From: Opisthorchis felineus
Taxonomy: Eukaryota; Platyhelminthes; Trematoda; Opisthorchiida; Opisthorchiidae
Length of the DNA: 64,000 nucleotides
Assembly: GCA_004794785.1 (NCBI GenBank)
Contig: SJOL01006423.1
Span: forward strand, 298,909 to 362,908
Direction: 5' to 3'
Part shown: in pieces, positions 1 to 14,400 of the stretch
Layout of the letters: each line of letters starts with the position of its first letter
How positions within the stretch are numbered: position 1 is the stretch's first letter
Position numbers and translations under genes: made by a program
Notes under the pieces: generated by a model
What the model saw: only the letters and a program-made list of their open reading frames with translations
Told to the model about the DNA's origin: nothing
The model's database searches: none

Positions 1-2313
1 GATTGACATGATTCCGAGTTGGAAAGTTAGCAATGGTAGGCAGACCGATTCCTCCGGGAAAGTATTTATCAGCCCATTCGAATTTGCCACAGACTTAGGA
101 GAGACACAAGGTTTCCACAGAAGACCAGTACTCCAAGGAGACACTAGAAAAATTCTTAAGGTCTGCGCGCTTTCACAGTCCGGGCCTGTAGTACCCGAGG
201 AATTTCGATGTGCATACAGTGATTTACTTCGGAAGAGCCAGTTCGATCGCCAGTGCAGGTCCACATTTCGGTACACCACTTTGTCTTCATAACTGTGGAG
301 TCTCGGTCAGCTCGTTCAAGCGAAAATTCCTCAAGGAGGAGAAGGTCTTCCCATCTGCAACTGCACAACCAGGTCTCTTGTATAAGCATTATCGAAAACT
401 TTTAGAAACTTTCTCCAGAAAGGTGACCAGCTCATCGATTTTACCCAAAACAGGTTTCGCACTCAGTGACAAAATATATGACAACGGACTTTTATAACGT
501 TTTCTCTTCCAAAGTTTTACTGCCTGTCCAGCACGATGCTAACCTCTTTTCCTTCCTTCCCTATAGTTACGGTCGAAAATTTGTAGGCCCTGTGCAGCTA
601 GCCCTGTAGTTATCCCTTTCAGCATGGTACATATCTTTCGAGTTTCTCAAAAACCTACTAAATTTAACCACTCCTTGCTATCTGATTCACCCTATATGAC
701 CAAGCCGGTTCAAACAGGTCGAACCCGTTCACTTCATATATGAGATTTTTCAGTACAGTTGGCTTGTTTTATCTCAGTGAAACCTGTCTATGCATGGGTC
801 TTGGAAATCTACGTACCACGCTCTCGATAACTGACACTGCTTGTATCACCTCCAAGGTCTATCGATCCAACTAGCATTGTGGCTCAAACGATCGAATGCA
901 ACCGAAAATGCTAATGCTAATGGATTACTTCGCATGTCATTCAATATTAACCTGAATTGATTGCGCATTTTCGTACTTTCATCTGGTTCTTCGATTGTGG
1001 TGCCTTATTGGGGGCCTGCCTGTTTGTCTGAGTGGCAGTGATTTTTTGATGCTTGTTGAGACAATTTATCGGATGCCGGCAAATTACTGGCGTGCTCGGT
1101 CACATGCGATAAAGGCAGTTACGATTAGTGTCTGCACTTTGCTGCTCAACAACCGAGGCAGCTTGCTCAGCTAGATTGGTTTCATATTGATCAATATTTT
1201 CTCGTGCACAGTTTGTTCCTCTGTAGCCCTTTAAGCCTATGAGAGGTTAGTGAGGACAATTGTTTGCTATACACGTTAAACACCAGCAACCCAGCGATAG
1301 TCACTGATGACACTCCATAGGGCGATAGAGATATGCTCACCTGTGGACTGACTGTAGGATAAGCAGAGCAAACTCGCTGTTTACCATTTTCCTGAAATAA
1401 CCCACTCATGCTTCCTTCTTCTTTAGTTCCACGAATACGTTCGGGACAAACGGATGGAGTTACTGAGCGAGTCCACCTGAGAATTCTGTCAAATCGATCG
1501 TTAGTATACCTTTCCCCCACGATCCTCCATCGATCCGAAGCATTTATCAAATCGGTGAAGCGACATCCCCGGTACCCATGCTGTTTAAAAACGATCAGTC
1601 CAGGTATGTCAGTTAGGCATATTGATTTTAAAAAACTTGCGCGTGTCCTCTCAAGGACAATGCATTCGACTGTGTTATTAAAGTTGGTCCATGCTAACTG
1701 ACTACATAAACCTGCATACTTTATCGAATAGATCGAGCCATACATTTTCTGAATAAAAGCTCCTTTCGTTGAGCTCAATTTAGGGGCTATGGTGTCAACA
1801 GTAACTCGTGGCAATACGTGTAAATAGGCCTTCTCAGAAAGAGCCTCCTAGCTGGCTTTCATTGCTTTCATCCCGACTCTGTTCATTAGGTCAAATTGAA
1901 CCGTTTAGCTGTCGCAACCTTCTGGTGAACCATTTCCATGCACCCCGGAAGGCATGATGACTGCAATCTTGTCAGATGACTCAAGTTTACAGACAGGAGA
2001 AAAGAAGTGAAAACCACGTACTTTTGAGTCAGCAGCCGGTACCCCAGACTGTTTCGTGGCGAACGTTCTCTGTGGTCCACATTAACAAAAGCGGCGTGCT
2101 TCCGTTTCCTAAATACAGTCCCAGAGATTCGCAATGCTCTTTCGGGGTACGGGTGATATGTATCATACTTGGGCGACTCTGCTCAGTGAGTGGGTATGAA
2201 CGAAGTTATCCGCCTGTCGAAATCAGTGGAGGTGAAATTTGGTATCGCAAATTGGTCTGGCGTCGAGTGGTCACTTAAAACAAACAAGAAGGCACATCTT
2301 TGTGTGAATATAG
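1..2313. other. Upstream region, no supported exon
   Basis: No VPS13B N-terminal start (the tryptophan-glycine-glycine chorein motif) was found. An open block at 192-425 ends in a possible donor (agaaag|gtgacc) but has no acceptor or similarity. The minus-strand frame 1191-1814 is listed separately. Confidence 0.3.
1191..1814 (-). other. Unrecognised 207-codon minus-strand open frame
   Basis: Longest minus-strand frame in the window. Contains YAGLCSQLAWTNFNNTVECI and DRWRIVGERYTNDRFDRILR. No family recognised. Length is unusual for non-coding DNA, but an overlapping sense frame is also open, so low complexity of stops may explain it. Confidence 0.2.
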
Positions 2314-2439
2314 ACCCTGGCTGAGGTTCACTTTGTCAAACACTTGAACTTGCCGTTAGATTTGCTCTACCGTTGTTTTCGCCTCCTCGTGCATAGTGTT
2401 CAGAATCCCCAGACCAGTATTAATGTGGGTGTCGAAGAG
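2314..2439 (+). CDS. VPS13B: VPS13B exon, chorein N-terminal region
   Basis: Open block of 42 codons, phase 0 to 0, with acceptor tgaatatag and strong donor gaag|gtaagc. The peptide centre HLNLPLDLLYRCFRLLVHSV resembles the human VPS13B chorein segment that reads ELKLPFTFLSGHIHELRIHV. This is the most upstream recognisable block, so the initiator exon should lie upstream. No start codon is visible here. The match is by eye only. Confidence 0.5.
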
Positions 2440-5400
2440 GTAAGCTTGTCAAACAATCGTACTTTAATCTAGATCAATACTCGAATTAATTTCCGCCCAT
2501 GACCCCGGTTTTCGATATGAATCGATCAGCTATGACCTATGTTTAGTAGCCTAATACACAGTTGCTTATGATGTATCCGCTCACAGCTAACGAGAGCAAG
2601 TCATGATGCAAAAATAATGGGGGCAGGGATCCGCTCGTGCAGCAAGATGTGAATGCCAATGACGTAACATACGAACGATGTACGTAGTGAATCATGATAG
2701 ACCACTCACTGATCACTCTTAGTCTGGCCATTCCCTTTTTGTAGCCCCAGGTGAACATCTGCCCCTCATCAAACCCCAACTTCCCCAATTTCTCGATGGA
2801 ATCGCTGTCCAAACTATTCGTGTGGTGGTCGCTTCTCCTACAGTGTATTATTTCGCAAATCACTGGAACAACAATGTGAGTTCAACTTAAGACGACTTTC
2901 CCTCTTGAATTTGGGTTTTTACTCCGATCAGTTTTCATTCGGCTTTTCGGATGACCGCTGTTACTTGATTCTAAACGACATGAATGGTAAGTTTCCTAAT
3001 CACCATCGGCAGAACGTCAGTTTTTAACACGCATGTTTCGATGCCATACAACGACCCACATGTTGCGGCCGAGAGCGGTACAACACAAACGTGCTCGTCA
3101 GTCCTAACGGATCGGCCTACAATGAATGTTAGTGATGGGGTCATCACGATTATCAGCTATAAAAACCGCGTACTTGCTGTACAGTGGTTGTAGCTCCCAC
3201 AGTTTCGTCCGCCAATGATCCGGGGAGGTAGGGGTAGATAGCTACGCGCTGGAGGCGGTGGCTGATGTAATTGATGCTTGAATACAGGAGCATCAGTGGA
3301 CTTTCATCGGGGAGATTGGGGGTGTGAGGTACAAGCCATGCACCGAAGGCAACAGCTTAAATGCACGCGCGCCATTGAGCGCGCGACTGGGCCATGCCTA
3401 ACAGTGTTTCTAACCACTGATGTGTCCCGTCTCGGGGTCCCCATCGAAGGAGATGGCAATGACTAGCGTGGCTGCGTTTGCTGCTGAGTCATTAGTTAAT
3501 CTCCCTTGACTTGTTTCCACCCCCACGTGGTTGTGTGAGAAGGGTTTTTAAAAAAAGTCGACCAACTTTTACATGGAACACGTCAAACCAATTTGGACGA
3601 ACTTTTTTGGCGTGCCTTTTGACCACTTGCGCTACCACGTGCTATGCGCGTACGTTTGTCGCTAATTCAGATCGATTTGTCGTCCTCTCCGGGCTTTCTT
3701 TGGACTTGAACCAATTCGTGCAACAAGTAAGACGGAAACCCCCATAATTTGAATAGCGCATTTTATTGATAAATCTCAAGACTTCGCAATTCTTGGCTTG
3801 TGATTTCGCGCGTCACTCAACTGGGCTTCCCCGAATACGTCAAGTATTCTACAATGGGGATGAACTCCTCACTAATCAGTACTTGTCCAGCGTTACCGTT
3901 CTGATGACAACAGCTTTGGTGAAGCATTTGGCAGAGTACTACCAGACTATCGTTTATCACCCTAACTGTGCGTTGACGGGCGGTTCTCAGGATAATTTGC
4001 CTGGTGCTTTACTGGGAGAGATGTGCGCTTACGCTGAAGCTAAAAGGAAGCGATGGCTGACATCGGTCCCTCGATGACAAACAAGCCACCGGTGTCAGCA
4101 CACATTGCTATAGCATCATGTTTAGACCGGTTAATGGTTTACAACATGCCCATTTACGTCCGTCCGCCGATTTTTTACAAGGGGTTGCATGTAGCTCCAC
4201 ATTCGCGTCCCTGTACACCGTCGACGTCTGTCCAACTATCCGCCGGTGTCCACTTTTTATGGCTGTTGACCTGCAAATACGACTCGGATATCAGCCATTT
4301 ATTTGTTTCGTTTGGTTCTGCGAGAAGGGAACAACGACCGTGGATCGGTAATGACACCTATTTTCAAAAAGAGTGCCCGTAAAGGTAGCTGTAATGTAGG
4401 TGTTAACTCACAGAAGAGTATGCTCAAAAGTGTCAAGCACAGCAAACGGAACTTCGAACCTCAAGATGTCTGGAACGCGTTTGATGAGTGCTCCATAATA
4501 GTCTTCCAGATTCAGTTGTTGTGTGCCCCTGATGTTGGTTCGCAAGCGCTCGGTACCAAACAGGGCATCATGTGTGCGCAGTTTCTCGAGAATTTTGTGT
4601 GCTCCCATATTTCTTTATCTTGACTGGACTGCGGACTATTTTTTCGCCTATGCGAATACACCACAGAGGTCAGCATTTTATTATCGTCTAGCTAGACTGC
4701 CTAGATATAGTTTGTCCGCAGGTTGCGGAGTCTTGTATCGAATGGGATGGCACTGTAAGTAAACAGCAATGTTAAATGTGTCCAATTGTGATACTATACT
4801 CAACCGTGTTTACAAGATACGTGCGCACTTCGTGCTCAATCTACTAGTCCGTCTTTTTGCTAAAGTACATTCTTCTTTGAGACGATGCTATTTAAGTTGT
4901 TGACGCACACTCAGAAAGCCCACATTCAATTATTTCACATTTGAGTTTCCCACTAGTCCGGCGTAATTTGTATATGTGTTTAACTCTACTGGGTATTTTC
5001 TGATTTCCAAAGTGTTTTGTTGCATCGGCGACTAACCATCGCATTCATCTGTGTTTTACCCCCTACCTACTAGTTTACGGGAACACCTCACTTACGGTTT
5101 CAATCAGACAACATAACATGGTCTCAAATCACTCCGCTGTACCCACTGGAGGTAGTCAATCACTTGAAACGTTGGCCGTGCTCGGAGATTATCTTGCGTC
5201 GAATGACTAGCTGTCTGCTGACCGAAGCATCGTGGCCAACTGAAGCTAAACCGTCAGGTGTGATCGCAAGCAGTGAGCCTGAAATCCTCATGCACGCTTT
5301 CAGAAGAGGACGCGTCCGGTTTAGCACCGTTTTGTTACATCTCCTACCAGGCACTGTCTCACCCTCGAATGAAATCCCACTACTCTCTTTATCGAAAGTC

Positions 5401-8400
5401 ACCTGGTACTCTTGGATCCTGAACAGTCCGGAACTGTGGTAAGTGATTGGCTTACCCGTCATATCTGTTACTGCTTGTCTTTTCATTCAATTCATCGTTT
5501 TATTCGCCTCACACCGACCTTCTTTGTACTGCGCTTTAGGTCACATAGTCCAGATCTACCACATTTGCCGGAGTTCGAATGGCGATTGGTTTCCCGTGAT
5601 CCCCTAGAAATCCGTCTATCTGCCGACTGGCTTCTTCATACGGCCTATTTGGCGACCTCTGTTGCCATCCAGTTGGGAAATTTCGCCCGTTTCCTCTCAG
5701 CATCTACCGCGCGAGACTGTCCAACATTTGCTTCTGCCGGGAGATGTGAGGGCTTTCCATTTCCCAGGAAATCTTCAGACTCAAGTGAGTTTGAATACGG
5801 CTCTAATAACTATTATTCATTTTCTACATGGCCGTATCGTGTCCCCTCCGGAAATCGAACCCCATCAAAAAAGCCGTCGGAGCGCGGCTTTTCAGCGTTG
5901 GTCGCTGTTCGTACTTGGTGAGCACATCTTTTCTATAGTACTAGGACAATGGGATTTTACTACCCTCGTTTCTCCGAGATATACACTAAGTGGAAGTACA
6001 ATGGCAGCATTGGTCACTGCTTTAAACACGATTTGGTTTGGGAGTTTATCCCCGGTAGGGAATATGGTCTTCCTATCAACCCTGGAAAAGCACGCAGAAA
6101 CTGACCGTGGAAGGCACGAGCCATCATTTTTGCAAATGAGGTCTGTCACCTTCAACTTTGCAGATACTGTCAAAACGTAACTGCGTACTTAAGGGCATAG
6201 TGAGCTTACCACTGCTAATGATTGGAGTCCCATCTGCAGAACCAGAAAAGGGGTCAAAATGTCCAGTCATGTTGTCATTTCCTTTACGGCAGACCACTTG
6301 CCAAGAGAACAGTTTTCGTAAAATTAGGACAACTCGTTCGTCCAAGTTGGAAGGTACTTTTTGTGTTCATGCTTGGCCCCCATGATATCTACAGCTCCCG
6401 GCTTCTAACGTAAAGTGAAATTAGTCCGGGATCTGCAGGTATCCGTTATTATTTTCAGTTCCGTGTTTCGAACCCAGCTGTGTCTTTTCGCTTGTCCTGG
6501 TCTGGATTTTGGCAACTCGGCAATATCCCAGCCCTCATGCTTCCCTTGAGTGGCATGGCTTCTATACAATGGCAGATACCGTAGCTGACTGGAAACTTGT
6601 GATTAGATACCCACTGATGCTGTCCATCCAATGCAGTATTGCAACCGTTTCATACGGTAATCATCCTTCGAAGTAAACAACTGAAAACACTGGAGGACAG
6701 TTCCAAATGCACAGAAGTCCGTAGAAAATGTTGCTAGTTTTTTTAGTGTTCGGAGGTAACTCTTTTGGATGTGGTTTTTGGCTCAAGGGTCATTGAGATA
6801 ACTGCATTGCTGGGGCTGATAGAAAATAACAGTGTGTACACAGTGTAGACATCAATTTCAGTATCGAAATCGAGGTATACCATGCCGCTGGTATCGCTCA
6901 TATTAAACTTTTCAGTATATATCCACCTTTGTTCATATGGTTGCGTTTGTGTGCCTCTTTGGACCTCTGGTAAACGATAGTGACATATACTTTCAAGAAC
7001 ATTTCATCCATAGTACCTCGTGCTTCGTGTGAGGCGCACTCTGTCGCCACATTAACCAATACCTTTCGATGAACACTGTCTGGTCCGAACTTTTGCGTCT
7101 CCTTTCTCAATTTAATTTCCCTCGTTGTGAACCAAATGCTATGAGGTGGGTACATTTTGAATGAAGTCTATTGATTGAGAAGTTTGACGAAATTCCGTCA
7201 CCTTTCAATGAGTTTATGCACCACGTGCTGAACTGATAAAATGTAGTAAGATTGGTGTTAGACCTTCTTAATTTGTGCTCCAGTAAACTACAACTGTCTT
7301 TCGTTTTTGGTGACATTAAAAAGTTTCCCCCTTGCTGGTCGGTTTTCTCTTTCGTCTCAGTGAATAATGTCCAGCTGTGTGCCGATCTTCCCGGAGTCAT
7401 CCGCGCTCGAACCTTTTGGAATTCCTCGTGTCGGATATATCAACTCAGTGTGCAAACGGACTTGGCTGTCTACTTGCGTTTTTATGATTGTGGAACCATC
7501 GTTCCTATAGTTCAACGTGACCCCTCCCTAAAGTCGAGCCGACCCTGCTTTACGCTCAACGATGGCCCCTATCTGCATCCTTCTGAGGATGTACCACTTA
7601 TTGGACTCGCTTGTCAGTTTCCCAACGACGTATTAAACCTTTCCAGTAAGTGTTTTTATGCTACCATGTTTCACAAATGTCAAGGTCTCATCCAGCTGCT
7701 CTGAGACGAAAGTTTTGACTTTTCTTGGCTGGTATTATGGGTCCAAAAATGAATTAGCTAACGTAGATCTAAGTGAGCTTGTTTCTGGTGGCTTTCGGAC
7801 TTTTCTGTCGGTTTTACAAGAGCGCCACATAAGTATTCACATTTAGACATGAGTATTAGCCCTAAGTCAGTAAGCTTAACTCCATTTTGCTGCTGGACCG
7901 TGAACTGTTTATCGCACTTTGAATTTTTTTCCACGGTATACTTCAACATTCGGTCCCGGCCGGACTCGGTGCGGTCCACCCTCTTGATAACATCACCTGC
8001 CGTCTCTTGCGGAAACTAGTGCTAATCTTGGGTAACGTTATAACGAGGTCTAACTTTAACAAAGTCCCATGTCACTTTATGAAACCGAATCAGCACATAA
8101 GTGCCGTATTACGTTAGTTCACAGAAAAGACTTTGAGTAGATAGCAGATATTTTATCGACTATTACATCTCAACATTCCATAAGCGTGTGTCAGATGGCT
8201 CAAGCTCTCTTTCGCGGGTAGATTGATATCCTTTTTAAAAGGAGATTTCGTCCTGTAAGTGAAGCCAGTGTATGCTGAAGAGCCGAGAAACACTGTGCAG
8301 CTGTTTCATTCTTACTGAGAATCATCGGCATCGCGAATCTCACGAAACTCCAGAGAGTCTTGCACCCGCGACCTCCCGGCTAGTAGTTTGAAGACGAGGG

Positions 8401-11400
8401 TCCCCGAACGGTTCACCGTTCAGATTACTGACAGGGAGGTGGCAGGTTCGAGATTCCCTGGAGTTTCGTCCTTCGCGCAATGCTGATGATTCTTAATAAG
8501 AATGAAACAGCTCTACAGTGTTGCTCGGCTTTTCAGCATACATTGCTGAAATTTACATTGAAAATTTCAAAACCTCCTCACACTACCAGCGGATCGAAAC
8601 TTCGAATGTTGCTGTATTAATAACCTTCAGAAAACTTGACATTATTTCTGTAGCTTCTTCCACCTGCCTTTGGGCTGCCTGATCTTTGGCATATCCAGTT
8701 TCTCATCATCCTCTTCATCCTCCGTCAAACTATTGGGATATTCTCCGTCCGGTTTCCGCTGCTCCGTCAATCTCGCTCTGTCCCTTGATCTTGCAGTAGA
8801 ACGACGAACGTGATCCCAAACATGTACCTGAACGTTACTGTAGCCATCCAATATATAGGCGCGCCCCAATGATGGACCAACTAATACGCAGCTGTAGCTT
8901 CAGTTACACGAATGCAAATCTTCCTTTTTGTCCGCGTGCCGTCCGCGTTGCTTACGTTTGTTGTTAGTTTAGGTTTTGTCGTGAGTCGGTTATGCTGACT
9001 AAGTCAATACCGGAGCATCTGTTTTTTTTTTACCAGTATTGATGTACAAACCTGAAGTCATTGATACTAATATAATATCTACTGTAATTAGCGGGTACGC
9101 ACCCTTTTTCCTATGATATCGACAACTACGCTGGAATGTGGCCCTTTTACACAAGAACTCTCTGATTGGCCAGGATGAAGCTACGCGTTCCACCAGATGT
9201 GGTCAAACGAGTAAATGTGAAGCACTCAATACAACCAATTAGTGGAGTATTTAAGAGGCGCGGCTAATTTGATGATAACACGCTCCGTAGCACATGGTTC
9301 ACTGACAAAACGACGGATATCGAAGAAGTGACGATGCAGCGAAAGATGTGTGAAAACTTCCCTTAATCAAAGACAATATTGTCAGCATGACCAGTGATGG
9401 TATACCGTGGGTGTAGTTGTTATGCAAACCAGTCAACTATTCTGACTGAACGACAAATACGTCTGGCCGATCTCGTTGACTGCATTATCACATGGTTATA
9501 GCATTCTGTATTTGTTGTTTACATCCCAGTGACACGTACCTTAAATCTATTGGGAGTCGCGCCTTGAAACATCTCAAACCTCCATATATAGGCGAACCTT
9601 TCTCACGACCCGAGTGTATCAATTGTTAAACATGATCAGCAGATTCCTGCTAGAATCACACCACCATGTGCCTTACGTATAGCAAGTTGTTCTGTTTGGT
9701 TGCAAACGCCTCGTCAGCAATCGATGAGACGTCAGCAGTGCGTCGTAGCTTAGCGACACATCGGTGTGCTTTCGTCTACATACCTCTTGTTGACGAGGGG
9801 GTTACCTCCGATTATGGTTGGTCATTTGGACAGTCAGCTCCCTTGGCCCGCTTGTTGGCTCGTTCTCTGACTGGTCGACGTTCGGATGAACTTTAGAGTT
9901 GACCACTGCGACTCGCGTTCGGTCGCCTTAGGCCTGTCCGTCATATGGTTCCCATGGTTGTCCCCTTCACCTATCATTCGCTTCGCTTCGAGTTGTCAGT
10001 TTGAGTTCGATATTCGTAGTGGTGGCTTCTTTACGTCAGTTCTCGGTGCGTCCGTGTTTTTCTCCCATTTTCATGTACCAGACCACCATACATGTTACTT
10101 CGATTAGTGCTGAAACGTGTGTAACCAAATTGTCGTGCTTAGTGAACAGAACAACAAGTTTAGTGGCCAGCACACCCCCGATAGCATGTCACACTTATAT
10201 TTGTTGGAGGCAAAATTAAATTGTTCTGTGAATTTAGAATTTGATACCGTATGGGTAGATTTCATTCTGTCAACTGTGAATGTTCGTTCTAGAGATCGAC
10301 ATTTTAGAAAGGTGGAGTCGGTGGGTTTTGCCGATCAGTTCATGCATGACTGTTCGTGAGAATGCAAGCCGCATGAATAGACAACGACTTGTGTAGGCCA
10401 TTCTGAAATGTGCTTGCCTCCAGCATGTGCATTAGCCATCCCAGTTTTCAGAGCGCCCTCGGTCATGGATGCTCCGCCAGGCAGTTACCACCTTTTGGAA
10501 TTTCAGCCTAGCAGCCATAAACTGTGTAGGAAGCATGAATGACTCAGAATGACTCGGTTTCGCTCAACTAGAGTGCAAGTCATGCAAGTTGGAATAGATG
10601 CTACCTGAAGACAATATTCAACATCAGTATACCTGTATATTCTTCTGACGGTTGGTGTGGCTGTGCATCTCATGTAATAGGCGCTCACTTGGTGTACCAC
10701 CCACCAGCGTGTATTGGAACGCACTGTGGCTGAAACCAGCGTATGGAAGGACAAAGTGAGAATGCAGCAGTTGTGTTTATATTGGAAGTCACTGAATTCT
10801 CTGGAAGATCACCATAAATTCTCCGTGATAGGGCTAAGGTCCCCGAGCGGAAATGCTCGACTCAGGCTTGTAGATGTTCTGACCAGAACATGGTCTCTAG
10901 CGAGCCCAAGGTAGCTTGTTCGTTAAGATGCGAACTTACTGACCGGAAGGTTCATCGTTCGAATCCAACCCCAGCGTCCCGACTGCTTCTGTCTAGGTTT
11001 GAGCAACCTGGTAACCTGCTTCCTTCGAGCATCATGGTAGCTAGGGACCGAAAAGGTATTACAACTGGACGATTATTACTATTTATTATGGTCTCCAGCT
11101 GGTTCACCGTGGATCTTCGCCGTGACATTCGGACAAAACAGGCGGATATCGGGTTGGCTGATCTGTTTCTGGCCAGCAATTTTGTTAAATCGGGTTTGAT
11201 AGACAAACTTTCCCACCCTAGCCTCATCGACTAATTTCGATCTCAGCTGATTTAGCGAATAGTGCATGCGTGTTCGTACATAATCTGCTGTCAGTTTTAC
11301 ATCCCTCGCAACTTAGCTTGTTCCATGAAGTAGACGGTGATGGGAATCAATCTTTTCATGCTCTCTCATTTCGCATTCTCCGATTATTGGCCTTAAACAG

Positions 11401-14400
11401 GGGCGACGGTTTTTTCTGATTCTTCCTCTACATTCTTTAATAATTGTTATTGATTATTCCGAAAAATCCTTACTTTGCACTGCTTTCCTGTCTTTTTACG
11501 CCAGAGCTGTTTTGCTTCCTGACCAACGCATCAGCAACGCACCAACTGAAGTTCTCCTCCACCGTCTTTCTTCCTTTTTACCTCAGTCCCTGCGCTTTTT
11601 AGAATGAGTGTGTGCGGCCTTGAGGGTCATGTTACCCCTGAACTGGTCAGCTGGTTCTGCTTCGCCTTGGATATTTGTGAATCCGAGGAAATATCGCTTC
11701 CGGGAAAGAACTTTCGTCCCGTTGAACATAAATACGGGCTTCAACGGGGTGAGTCTATATTTTTTTAGATTTTCAAATTTACCTGCATTTTCAGCCTGCA
11801 TTCAGCACCACCGTTATCTCAACTTGTTCCCCAAGGTGACAAAAATTAGGCTTACGAGTTTCGTGGATAAGGCTGAACACACGCACTTAGTGGTGAGGAA
11901 ATTAAAGGCCTGTTTTCCGTATATGGTAAACTGATGTTCGCGATTCACAACTACTGTCGTCAGCTTTTGTTGGAGATGCTTCATTTACGAAAAGTCGGCT
12001 ATCCTTTGGTTTATCCGTTAGCGCCACAAGGTACTTTGTGTCCATACATGCCCATGAAACTTATCAAGGCTGGCAATCTTTTGCATAAGTCGGTTCATAA
12101 TCATGGGACCTTTACTCTGCCCGGTAGTAGAAGATGGTTGCCGCTACCTGAATTCCTAAAAGTGCACACAAATGTGGCTTGTAACGCTAACAAATGTAGC
12201 CCAGCCACATGCTATGGTGCCCTTGCATTTGGGTGAAACTTTCTTTCTGTTGTGGAATGAACATACCACTGACGTTGTCGTTTTCCTTGTACCGTTTTAC
12301 ATTTGCATCGTGAGACCACCGGAGACTGAGATTGCGACATTGGGAACCACTGTGCGTCAAGCAGTTCGTAATCCGCTATGTTTTCGAGTGACAGTCATGC
12401 TGAGGTATTTTTTACGCCTGACTAACCTCGAAATCGACCGCAGTAACCCGGGTACTAGCATTATAAACTATTCTTACCGCATATCTTAGGCATAAAAGTG
12501 TCCACTTTTTCGTCTGTTCGGATTGGTCACTGATGTATTGCGCTGTTCGCTACTCTTTAATGCTTGCTTCAGAGACGTGTTGTGTTGTGTTTGCGGCTTC
12601 AACTTTTTTTGACTTTTCCTTCGTGTTTCGTTAATAGAACCACATTCCTGTGTGGTCAGCATTTTCGTTTTCTTCCAATGCTCCACTAATATGTATCTTC
12701 TTATAGGTTGGGTGGTAAACTTTCAGTTCTAGATTTTGGAGAGTTCAGGGCGCCTCCACAATCCCCGGACTTTCGAGTAGGCCTCAGTAAACCTTCGGTA
12801 ACCTGTCTTGTGTTTGTCAGTTGTACTGTGTGATATTTGTCCGAAGAAATCAAACCAGTGTAACTTTTTAATTGGGAGATTTTAACTCTTAATCTCACCC
12901 CTCGTTATCTGGGTGATTCAACGAACCAACATTATCTGGCTTATTCTAAGCATACCTACCAAAAACCTCGTCGTTCATTTTCAGTCACTACCTGTTTAAA
13001 CCAAGGGTCGTCCAGCTGTGTTTCTGAACCCTTCTCCGCTGCCTCCAGCCTATTTCTTCCCACTCCAAAGTCAGGGTTATCAGCCGAGCGGGTCAATCAT
13101 AGCTCCACCAATGAATCATTTTGTTCTTCAAGCCGGCTAATCACTGATGAAGTCCAGCATACCGTTTTCGGTGATCCAGCAACTTGGCTCACGATCCGAC
13201 GATTTTTAAATGGCACCCATCAACTGCTCACGAAGACCAGTGTACAGGTCAGTAGACTACATACCATCCACAATTGCTCCACTACCTGAACAATGTTCTT
13301 AGTTGTTTTCACTTGACTATTTTCCGTATTTCAGCCGTCGACTTACAAATGACCCGCGAAGTAAAGAACGACAAACTATATGTACGCTTCCCGAATACGA
13401 ATGATCTGTCAGACGAACGCATTTGCTCATGTGCTTCTCGAGTGATCATGAAACATTAGCAGGTCAATTGCTAAGTCCTTTGTATGTACTGAGAAAAACA
13501 AAGTAAAGTTATAACCGAATTTCCTACAGACAACCGGAACCATTCCATATACAGTGCGTCGGTCTAACCGGGAATGGTCATTTGTTATAACTTACTATTG
13601 TTCATATAAGTAGTTTGGTATAGGAAGCTTTCTATCCATCAATGGATCGCAGTTAGGCATCTTATGCGCCACTTGTATTTTTCACATTGAGGATCTTGGA
13701 AAAAACGCAGTGAGGGTTTAAGAGTTGTATAAGCGTCACCCCAGCTACCTATGGTAGGCTTTGTCGGGAGCAGAGATTTTACACGGTTCACCATATCACA
13801 AGTATGCGGAAGTCAGTTGAGGAAAATCCATCTGGTTTGTTCACTGGTGTGTATGTGGCATTCGTTTATAGCGTGGGCATGTTGATCATATCAAGACGAA
13901 GCTCCGAATTGGTGTATCTTTTCCAGGCCGCATGCTTTTGGTATCCAAACCATTGTTAAATCGACGCCATCCATGTGGCAGAGAAGTTTGCCCCATCCGA
14001 CACACGATTGGTATGCTTATCTAATTTCGAGATATGCAGCGCAAAAACACCACCTGATTATCCCGGTCATTTTGTGATATCTCTGGTCTGTTGAAGCGTC
14101 ATAGCGTGGGCGACGACTGCCGTTGTGAATCATCATCGTATTTTTCGCCTACCTTCGGTTTGTTTGGCGCGCATTCACTTGGTCAATGTAAACTGCGTCG
14201 CAATCGCGGTAGTCAAGCTCGTCTATACACTTCATGGTGCCCTCTGTGGCTATTGGATGTTTTCAGGTGTAGGCTGACCTACGTATTGATGCTATATGCA
14301 CTAACGATTTCACGCGTATCTTCAGATGCTGTCGCTGTTTAGGGGCTACATTCTGTTATGTTGATCCTTGCAAAACCATTATCCTGTGTTATTATTATTA

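Larger units (their letters stand above)
8017..11602 (+). other. VPS13B intronic region, at least one exon unresolved
   Basis: 3.6 kb that must contain a phase change. The upstream block probably ends in phase 0 or 1 while the next exon (11603) starts in phase 2. It holds the foldback element 8243-8555, a minus-strand open frame (8642-8869), open frames around 9666-10359 I could not splice in, and a SINE at 10898-11094. Confidence 0.4.

Noticed and set aside
8..497. Open frames at the window start as VPS13B exon
   Set aside because: No acceptor in frame and no match to the chorein N-terminus.
5160..5486. Minus-strand 108-codon frame
   Set aside because: It lies antisense to a phase-supported VPS13B exon and has no similarity of its own.
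9666..10359. Chain of plus-strand open frames
   Set aside because: Tried as VPS13B exons to bridge 8016 and 11603, but no acceptor/donor pair keeps phase; similarity not seen.
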